From NCBI RefSeq assembly GCF_905475465.1, contig NC_062242.1, positions 2,693,501 through 2,757,500 on the forward strand: DNA of 64,000 nucleotides. Reading direction: 5' to 3'. The DNA is from Pieris napi (lineage: Eukaryota > Arthropoda > Insecta > Lepidoptera > Pieridae). The notes under the pieces are model-generated. The model saw nothing but the letters and a program-made list of their open reading frames with translations, made no database searches and had not been told where the DNA came from. The translations under genes were made by a program, and so were the position numbers. Of this stretch, positions 55,495 through 64,000 are shown one piece after another; within the stretch, counting starts at the first letter, position 1, and every line of letters starts with the position of its first letter.

Positions 55495-57759
55495 TTACAC
55501 TCACTCATTGACTCACATGCTCCCACACACTCACCAATGCTCAGTTTAAAAAAAAAAAAAGAAACTTATGGAATTAAATAGTAAATCAGGTATTTTTTAC
55601 TTAAAAGTGTTCACAAAGACACATTATAATGCATTGCTTATAATGAAAAAACACATTTTTTTATTATTCCTCATCCTAAAGCGAAATATTAAATATCTGT
55701 CCCCATGGAGACCAAATTACCAAAGTGTTTCAAAACTTGAAGAATGCCCTGACGCTCACGTTCAACACACTCTGTATAAACGTTAACAATATTATCGTTA
55801 ACAATATCACGTTATAAAGATCCCGTGTTGCTTAAAGACATTAAACAGAATGCAGCAAAAGTAGCTGTAATCAGATTGCTCGTAAACATTTCATAAAATC
55901 GAAAAGGTCCGATAATATACTAGCAGTATTCATTATTTATCGTTATTAGTATGAGAAGAGATGGCGCGAGGCGTTGTTATAAATAATGAAATTAATTATT
56001 CTATCGTTTTAACTAACGAGACGTAGAATTGGCCCAGTCGTTTTCAGTCGAGGTGCAGACAATCATTAGACAGGTCACCATAACGTACCAGTTATGACGC
56101 CATAAGTGGTCGAAAATACAATACAATAGGCCCATATTTATTCGTAAGGGAAATTTATTTCTTTCATTTGCTTGTACAGTTACCTGACAGATCTTTGAAA
56201 CTAATGACAGCGTCATGTGTCATCCGCCAACACGCACTTGGCCTAGGTTATGGTTTTATACTCTTGAAGTCTTCATTAGAGGTTGAACCCAGAACCCAGC
56301 AATATATTAACCCAGCAATGCCTTATAAAGGCTACTGAAGTTCAATAACTAATTACTAAATTGTTAATAGTAAAACTGTGAAATAATTAAGATTAAATAC
56401 GCCCATAGACATAAAAAATATTTTGTAAATTAAAGCTAAGTTTTCATGACTTATTTTAGGCTGCTGTTAAACTATTTAATAGTTATAATTTTAAAATAAA
56501 TAGACCATAGATACAGTGCTTAAGTGTTCCCGTCAGATAAGGAAGTAAAATTTTTAACGATAAACTTTAATCAGTTATACAATTTTAAATTAGCTACGTA
56601 CCGGCTGAATTATTAACCATATAATTACAAAACTTCTCAAGTGGATATGGAGATATTGGTGTTTCACAGAAATAATTGTCATTTGCAAGTTATTGAATCC
56701 TATAAAAACATTTAATCACTTTTCATTTAAGCGAAAATCATTTCACTTACGTTAAAATACACGATGCACTGTCACTTTCGAATTTCGAATGATTAATGCT
56801 ACACAAAATTCATGACAAAATTATAGTGTCTTTTTTTGCCTAGGGGCAGGCTAAGGTTTTTCGACCATACCTGGTATTACGTATTCTTCTTTTTTCTAGG
56901 TATATTATACTGGCGGCATAACGAAATTGACCGTGGGGCAGGGTATAAACTGGATTTGTGGGAACAGTTGACTTTTTAGTCCTTTTTCGTTTCCAATATC
57001 GTGTAAGGAAGCGCGCTTGAGCGATCAAATTTTTATGACATCACTTAACGTATTTTACAACTTGATACCCAATTAATTGTTTATTATCAATTTTGAGGAC
57101 CTCTTGCTGGGTAGATTAATAATTGCTTTATATCATTTTTATGTATTTTTTGAAATAAAGTAGGAATGTTACTACTGTAAATGCAATGAACATCGAGCGC
57201 TTCATGCTATAGCTTGATTGAAGTTTTTGATTCAATGTTTAGGTTAATTTTGTGATTCTTAATTTGTTTAGAACATAGAACAACAACATCATGCTTTGTT
57301 GGATTTTTCCTGTTAAGAAAAAAATAATAAAAATAAAATAAACAAATAGCATGAACTGACTCCTTTTTGATTCATGTTAGTTGTTAGTCAATTGGTTATT
57401 TCTTTAGTTACGCGTGCGAAAGTTTATCCGAATGTAATTGTTATGCGAGGGATGCTCGCCCCACAGGAACAAAAGGGGTTTTACCCTTCCGCAAATTGGG
57501 GCCTATTTTATACTCTTTGTGGGAACATCGTATTTAAAAATCGATGTAATTATCAAGACTAACTATTGTTGAGCCAATAAGCAAAATCACGTTCATACAA
57601 CTTCGTGCAAATATTCCAGAAATAATTTCATTCACAGAGTTATAGGAACTAGAACAATAGCAAAGGGCAATAATAATAATCAGATTAGCAGCTGCGTATG
57701 TGTGCGTGGCGTCAGCGGCATCAATCGTCATTCACTCACTCATTGAGATCATTCGCTTC
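55495..57759. other. No gene seen; upstream of exon B
   Basis: AT-rich. A repeat scrap at 56836-56880 (GGTTTTTCGACCATACC) matches 43540. GC-richer text near 57445-57510 (GCTCGCCCCACAGGAAC) carries no supported exon. Confidence 0.35.
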
Positions 57760-57947
57760 GGTGCCACGGGCCGTGCTAGTTGTGTGTCGCGTCCGCCATT
57801 TTATAACGCATCGAATTCAAAATAAAAAGTGCCGTAACTGAAACTGTGGATGTGATTGTGATGAGTGTTTTGTGAGAATGAATTCTAAAAAGTTGGAGTA
57901 CTTAGATGATGCCTCCGTGGAGGAGAGAATTAACCTCAGCTGCCTAG
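57760..57947 (+). CDS. Exon B: probable first exon, 23-codon CDS from 57878
   Basis: ATG at 57878 starts MNSKKLEYLDDASVEERIN and continues for four more residues, LSCL, to a consensus donor CTAG|GTATGT (exon ends 57947, phase 1). The upstream 120 bases are less AT-rich than their surroundings (GTCGCGTCCGCCATTTTA), with an AAAATGGCGG YY1-like motif on the minus strand at about 57793-57803. This fits a 5' UTR and TATA-less promoter; the exact start site is not known, so 57760 is an estimate. The short peptide gives no family; INLSCL could begin a leucine-rich repeat, but that is speculation. The next exon is not in the window that I can see. Confidence 0.6.
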
Positions 57948-60589
57948 GTATGTTTTTTACTAAATCTCATTACCGCTTCGAAGACAAGCATAAACAATAA
58001 TTAATGTAAAATTGATTGGAACATTGACGTCTAAGACGTTGTTAATTGATAACTCGGAATACGGAAGCTTGGAACATGTTTTATCCATTTACAACTATTA
58101 ATTAGGCATAAGATAATTGTCAATGTTTTCGTTTATTTGGTATACTACACATGCAGCCTTTAAGCAGAAATTACATAGATAAAATTAATTTTGAAATTAT
58201 TTATATTTTTAATGGGAATTGTTATGAATGTGCAGGTGTGAATTATAGTAGCTAAAGGTTTATTTTTATGTTATTAAAAGCCATGCCCACAAAACAAGCT
58301 ACAAACCCAGGATAATTGTTTTATATAAATTTAACATTTACAAAATATTACATTATTACTAAAGAAATAATTTGTAATAATTATGAGATGTGACTGTAGG
58401 ATTATCATATCTAGGGTAAAATATTACTCAGTATCACTTGTAACATGTTGAAACTTGACTAATATTATTTTATTATAAAATTTGAAATTCATATAGTTCC
58501 TTATCTGAATGTATTTAGTTTTATTATTTGAATGTAATTATGTTATTTTTTTTATATTATGTTTAAAATTATTCCTACCATTTCATCTAGACTAACAAGA
58601 TCTTAGAGTTAACTGTGCAACAGGTGTGTAGGTCAGTTCAATGGATTTTTAAAACCGTTACCTGCATGTAAAAACATTAATAATATGGGTGTATTTTTGT
58701 GTTAGCTATACTTATATCTCCAAATTTTAATTTATTAGAAACATAACTTTAACTAAGATTTTTATAGCCAGCTATCATATTGTACCTGAAAGGTGTGAAG
58801 ATTTAAATATTAACAAAAGACAACTGGAATTCTAAATTTCTCCCAGGCTTAATCGTTTGGACTCCAGACTTATCCATCTCTTTCTAACGTAAAGCAAAGA
58901 AGGGGACAGCTTTAGTAATTACTATTTCAATGTGTGGGTGTACCTCAAGGAACGACAGGACTATGCCCTCGGGTAACGCAAGAGCATATTTTGCGGTTAC
59001 AAAGTTATCTTGATTATAACTCCCATGTTATTAACATTTCTATAAATAAGTAAAAATACATTATTTTTCGTAGGTATCGTGACTAAATTTTTATTTTACT
59101 CTTTCTGAGGAGATATACCAGCCTTAACTGAGGGGTTTTTTTAAGTTTTGTTATTAAGCAGAATAGCATAGTAGTTTTTCGATATGAAACACTAATACAT
59201 CAAAAGGCTGATTGACGGCATACAGCCGGTCTCTCCTTTAGGTCGGTGGCTCATGTCTTAGCGTCGGGGCTCGCAAGGCAGCATCAATAGCGGACTGTTT
59301 CCGCAGGTTTTTGCCCAGCTTATAAATATACAAATTTCATTGAAGTATATTTTTATATCTCATTTGAATAACCTATAAGGTCAATTTCGTTTCGGTTTAA
59401 CAATAACAAACGTTTAATAAATACTTCCGTATGAGCTATAATTTGGGTGTGTCATGTCACGATATAACAAATATTAAACTCTTGATTGTGGAACTAAAAT
59501 ATATAATCACATCTAGTTTAATCTACAAATGGCCAAGACTCTAGATCACTTTAAAAACGACAAAATCAATCAATGTAATTAAAAATTATTAAAAAAAAGA
59601 TCGGCTAATTCGTACAAGGCACTTGTAAGCCTGGCAATACCTTGCCCATTGTCCGTGTTTAAATTTTATGTGAATTTAAAAAAGACAATTTTTAATTCGT
59701 TTTATTTTAATACTTATTATCGAGATCTTATAGATATTGCTACTAGTTATGGGATTAAATATTCGTAAAAAGCAAATTATTGAATAATTAATAAGATCAT
59801 TGGCCTGGAAGGTCATTCGAACTGGTTCTGTCTCAAATGATCTTAATTTGATTAGCAGAATACATAATTTTATAGATTATGTCTCGAAAATTTAAATAAA
59901 AATAATTAATTTCTAATCAAGGAGATTATAATTATTAAATTCGTAAAATATAGAAGGAAATTCATAATAATGGTTTCAAGGTTTTGCACGTTTTCGGCCA
60001 CGGCCTCTGAGGCCTATAAAATATTAAAAATGTATATTTATCTTATGTTCTGGCCCTTTATTTTATACATACATTGAGAGGTTACAATATATTTAATACT
60101 AATTCATTTACATAATTATCTGGGGATGCTGAAAATACCTTTATTCAATATAAAAACAACGAAAAATGCGATTAGAACAAATATGGATATTTAGCAAAAA
60201 CTGTTGAAACTACGCGACAAGTTAACACGCAAATAGGAGAGAAATCTTGTTCTAGGAAATATTGGACATTTTTGTCATAGCTTAGTATATTATAGATTCA
60301 AATGTATTTCGTGGGCGTAATTCCCGTACCTTAAATATTACGTAAATCGAATAGCTAACAAGCTTTAATTTAATACGGAGTCATAAAAGTACATTGCATT
60401 GATCCAATCAATAATTTGATTTGAATGAGCTTTAGTATTCATTTACAGGGTGTTCAAATATTGTAAGAAATAATATTAAGACCATTTTTATTCATGATTC
60501 AACTGAAATGTATGTGTATAGATAGTTTATATTGTATTTACAATATTCTTAATCTACATAGTAATAATAATAATTAAACCTAAGTATTG
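57948..60589 (+). other. No gene seen; probable intron after exon B
   Basis: AT-rich. One GC-richer block at 59225-59320 (GTCGGTGGCTCATGTC, GCGTCGGGGCTCGC) is unexplained. No exon with matching acceptor could be supported. Confidence 0.4.
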
Positions 60590-60720
60590 CAATACAGCGA
60601 GGAAATGCTGCCAGCGTTTAAGGTACACTGCCAAGGGACGTAACTTTTTAAATTTGTTTTAATTTATATTATTATTATTACTATGTAAGTTAAGAAAATT
60701 GTAAACACTGTATTAAAAAT
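60590..60720 (+). mobile_element. LINE tail REP-D
   Basis: AATACAGCGAGGAAATGCTG, CCAGCGTTTAAGGTACACTGCC, TATTACTATGTAAG, AAGAAAATTGTAAAC. Close to 52155. Confidence 0.6.
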
Positions 60721-60884
60721 TAATAAATTGATAATTAAAACAAATTTTAAAAGTTTGAGACTATTAGGTTTTTGTAGTTTAAAGTAATTGTAACGTTGTC
60801 AGTGGGAACTATTTTGTGTGTACACACTGTCGCTTTTAAAAGGTTTTTTGATCTATATAATATGTCTATGTAAGGCAGTATTGA

Positions 60885-61099
60885 AGAGCAGTGATGGTCT
60901 AGAGTTGTAGGCACCAATGGACTTTCTGTCTATGTTTGCTAGTATGGTGAAGGAAAACATCGTGAGGAAACCGCTTTAGGCCCAAAAAGTTAACGGCGTG
61001 TGTCAGGCATAGAAGGCTTATACCCACGTGTCTATTAGAAAAAACAAATGACACACACAGAAATCTGAAGTCTGGACAGAAGCAGCGCCACTGATAACA
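60885..61099 (+). mobile_element. SINE-A copy, promoter deleted
   Basis: GCAGTGATGGTCTAGAG joins directly to GGCACCAATGGACTTTCTG, so the B box is gone, as in the copy at 1. The body has GAAGGAAAACATCGTGAGG and GGCGTGTGTCAGGCATAG, and the tail AGCGCCACTGAT. Confidence 0.8.
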
Positions 61100-62203
61100 G
61101 GCGATGGTGATTTTCTGGATCAATAAAGACTTTATAACATCCTGTATATAAACGATACGTTAAAAATAATCCGTCTTAGAGAACGCAGAAGCTAACACTT
61201 GAACTTTTTGTATGTAACTTGATCCGTTTGATATTATCTACATAATATGTAATTGGTTGTTACTGTATTTTTTTATTTACTTAAGAAGTTTATGGGTAAT
61301 TAAATGGTTCATTTGTTTACGTCTCGCTGGTGTATGTTTCATACTAGGTACCTGTTATTGGAATTTTATTTTTGGGAAGACATAAGACGTAACATTTATT
61401 ACTAACAAAGACACACACAATTTTTTTTTTATACAACAAGGTACGTTTTAAGTGTGTTATGCGTGTAACACACTTTTGTATAAATTTAAATTACTATAAG
61501 GTTTGTTTGGCTCATTATTAAGAAAGAATGTTTGTTTTGCTTTTATTTAAATGGTATCACCGTTAGAAAAAGGATTCTTTCCATTTTTGTCATTTTAGTA
61601 CGATGGAAAAATCACTCACTACCATAGTACATATATATTTATTTACATATATTTTTAGTGCGTTTAAATTAAAGTAAGATTAAATGATACAAACAAGTAT
61701 TTTGTTCATGTGCTAATTAATGATTTATAGTAAATATATAAAATAAAAATTATAAAATTTAATCAATCCAGTTTTGTATATTTATACCTTCTATCATTTT
61801 ATCTGAGGAATTTTCGCATAAAGTATGAAATTTACGGTACACAGAGTATCTTAGCAATGGTGTTGATAAAGACCTCGTCCCCAGATCTATATTTCTAAAA
61901 GCTTTTAGCTTTTACCGTATTTATTTGTTATTAACGTCTGAACAGGAAACAGTGATTATTTTTCGCATACTTATATGTATTGAGGCAAACAGCGTTTTTA
62001 TTCGAAAACAGTCTTGGAGTCCGTAGGTAACACAATCACATATTTTGGACGCAAAAAGAAATAAGTTATAGATACAGAAACTTATCTATATAAAAAAATC
62101 TAGTGAAAAGAACATGATATCTATCAGACAAACAGTGTATTTACTATGAAAAATAAATCATTGATTTTGAAATTTGAATAGTTAATAATCATCATTCGAA
62201 TAT
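61100..62203. other. No gene seen; AT-rich
   Basis: Nothing recognised. Confidence 0.4.
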
Positions 62204-62470
62204 CCATCCGTATCACCTCGACGTCCGCCGTTCCACAACTGAGCGTTTTTCAATGCAGTTTTTGCCGCGCACCAGCTCTTTGTGGAACCAGCTGCCCACT
62301 GAAGAATTTCCGAACCAATTCGACTTAGGGTCCTTCAAGAAAAGAGCGTACCAATTCTTAAAAGACCGTCAACGCACTCGCGAGCTCTCTGGCATTGAGA
62401 GAGTCCAGGGGCGGCGGTATCACTTAACATCAGATGAACCTCCTGCCCGTTTGCCTGCCAGTTTAGCTTT
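62204..62470 (+). mobile_element. LINE-1st family 3' end, best preserved
   Basis: The plus frame from about 62253 reads LPRTSSLWNQLPTEEFP, QFDLGSFKKRAYQFL, DRQRTRELSGIERVQGRR and DEPPARLP without a stop. It is the C-terminal end of a CR1/Jockey-type reverse transcriptase (LWN.LP motif). Decayed relatives in this window are at 14727, 16968, 17868, 27435, 36093, 37279 and 44225. Earlier parts of the LINE are missing. Confidence 0.8.
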
Positions 62471-62619
62471 GTGGTTAAGTGCGATTGTCATTCTCATTTT
62501 TTTTATAAAACGGGGCAAACAACAAAATCCCTTCTCACGCGATAAAGTAAATTATTGTAAGGAAATCGACGTTTTGGACTCAAAAATACAACTTGAGACA
62601 AGGTACCTACCTGCTCTAA
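62471..62619. other. No gene seen; short spacer
   Basis: The LINE frame continues by chance through this stretch into the next MITE. No A-run follows the LINE here. Confidence 0.35.
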
Positions 62620-62782
62620 GGGCCGATTTACATTATCTTAGTGTTTAGGAGAGTGCTTTTGGATGGTACTTTAGTTGAAACATGTAAACGCTACTTGCTT
62701 TAGTAAACGCTACGCTAAAGAACTTGCCTTTCAAGTTGTACTAAAGCACTCTCCTAAACACTAAGATAATGTAAATCGGCCA
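62620..62782 (-). mobile_element. MITE with TAA duplication, copy 2
   Basis: Reverse-complement of 55332-55494 with a handful of changes. TAA flanks both sides (62617-62619, 62783-62785). 163 bp, ends GGGCCGATTTACATTATC and its mirror. Confidence 0.85.
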
Positions 62783-63726
62783 TAATATTGCACTAATCGG
62801 TGCGTAACCGTTTATGTCCCACGGTCTGTTAGCAGATATGAAGCTTCTTTACTGACGATTGTCTCTATATGGAGAAACATTCAAATGAGAAACTACTTGG
62901 AGTCCTCCTCAAACAAAACTTACCTCTTGAGACACTTCACACCATAAATATTATTTCCTGTCAAAGCTTTTAAGTTTTTAACCCTTTTTAAAGGTCCGTA
63001 CTGTTAAATTAAAAGACAACAACTCAACAATGTATATGTAGACAAACAAACTAAAACCTTGTGAACCATATTTCTATATGGTTCTAAGTTTTGTTACTTC
63101 ATTGGATTATAATAAAAACTCTTATATCTATAGGTACTATATCTCTATACTATTTGAACAGGCAAAGATTTGTTTGGTCCATTATCTCATTTAAAAATGT
63201 TGTTTAGTGGCTATTCGAAATCAACCAATGGAAATTTTAAATGCATGTAGGTGTTTGTTTCGCTAAGTTCTGAGCTTTTAATAACCTATATCTAAATAAA
63301 AAAAAAATAACTCTCCATAGTAGCATATCATTTAAAAAAATCAAACACACCACTACACGCAATACTCGTCGAGCGAGTTTGCTTATCTTGCCGAAGCCGC
63401 GTACAAATTATTTAAAGAAGTCTATTAAGTATGAGGGTGTGCAATTATATATATATAATATGTGCCACTGAGCCACGGACGAAAACCTTGTCCTCTAATT
63501 ATAAAATCTACGGAATATTTCCTATGAACGCAGTCATAGATTTATTACAATCTGTCTTTGTTCTGTAAAAGCTGAGTAAATATTACAAATTGATGGCACA
63601 GAACACTGAATGGGGTTTTGTTTGTTCAACATTGTTCTATGGCATTACAGGTGACGTGGAAGACAGGTTTGGTCCTGATTCTACAAGTCTTCCTTTAAAT
63701 TCGTTTTTGAGAGAGCCTAGTAGCCT
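62783..63726. other. No gene seen; AT-rich
   Basis: Nothing recognised. Confidence 0.35.
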
Positions 63727-63948
63727 TTGTTGGCCTAGTTCAGCGAGTGACTATCACCCGCAAGGTCGTAGATTTTTGGCTGTGCACCCATGTTTATGTG
63801 CGCATTTAATATTCGCTCGAACGGTGAAGGAAAACATCGTGAGGAAACCGGCTTGCCTTAGACCCAAAAAGTCGTTTTTCAGAGACAGGATCACCTACTT
63901 GCCTATTAGAATGATAAGTGATCACGATACAGAAATCTGAGGCCCAGA
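63727..63948 (+). mobile_element. SINE-A copy
   Basis: TTGTTGGCCTAGTTCAGCG, GGTCGTAGATTTTTGGCTGTGC, TTCGCTCGAACGGTGAAGG, AAAACATCGTGAGGAAACCGG, TTAGACCCAAAAAGTCG, ACCTACTTGCCTATTAG, CAGAAATCTGAGGCCCAGA. The B box is destroyed and the tail is cut before the CGCCACTG landmark. Confidence 0.85.
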
Positions 63949-64000
63949 TTTTTTTTCGTTTCACCCTCGTAAGGAACATAAACAAAATTAATTATTAATA

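Noticed and set aside
62253..62648. 131-codon frame as a host gene
   Set aside because: Its first two thirds are a LINE reverse-transcriptase C-terminus and it ends inside a MITE.

Overview
This is a piece of an AT-rich animal nuclear genome, almost certainly a moth or butterfly (Lepidoptera). The evidence is a dense population of short tRNA-derived SINEs, LINE 3' tails, miniature inverted-repeat transposons, a Helitron-like element and a mariner relic of kinds I recognise from lepidopteran genomes, plus introns with GT/AG sites. There is no bacterial gene organisation, rRNA, functional tRNA gene or CRISPR array. Family names were assigned by eye and from memory; no database search was run.

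Protein-coding host sequence is sparse. Two + strand exons look real. Exon A (33564-34094) has a pyrimidine-tract/CAG acceptor, a short 5' UTR, an ATG, 152 codons and an AAG|GTAAGG donor. Exon B (about 57760-57947) looks like a first exon with an ATG, 23 codons and a GTATGT donor. Both stop in phase 1, so they could be alternative first coding exons of one gene whose remaining exons lie past the right edge, or two separate genes. I could not assign a function to either.

The rest is intergenic or intronic DNA built by layered transposition. 1-5 kb: SINE copies, one split by a 1.44-kb foldback element. 5-13.5 kb: tandem repeat units, a GC-rich ETS/CRE island, a hAT-like MITE, another inverted-repeat MITE, and a 942-bp mariner relic whose left end is an inverted copy of its right end. 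14.7-20.8 kb: degenerate LINE 3' ends from several families. 21.7-23.3 kb and 47.9-49.5 kb: two near-identical 1.6-kb Harbinger-type non-autonomous elements in opposite orientation, each flanked by TAA. 25-32 kb: a second SINE family, LINE fragments, and SINEs interrupted by other elements. 33.5-34.1 kb: exon A. 36-45 kb: a LINE inside a SINE, MITEs and a small Helitron. 47-55.5 kb: a SINE with a snap-back end, more SINEs and MITEs. 57.7-57.9 kb: exon B. 60-64 kb: SINEs, a LINE C-terminal fragment and a second copy of a 163-bp MITE.

The best finds are structural: nested insertions whose target-site duplications reconstruct the older SINE, the foldback mariner, the roughly 650-bp perfect-looking hairpin element, and the paired Harbinger-type elements with arrays of a GCGTCAGATT motif. 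No new multi-gene system is visible.
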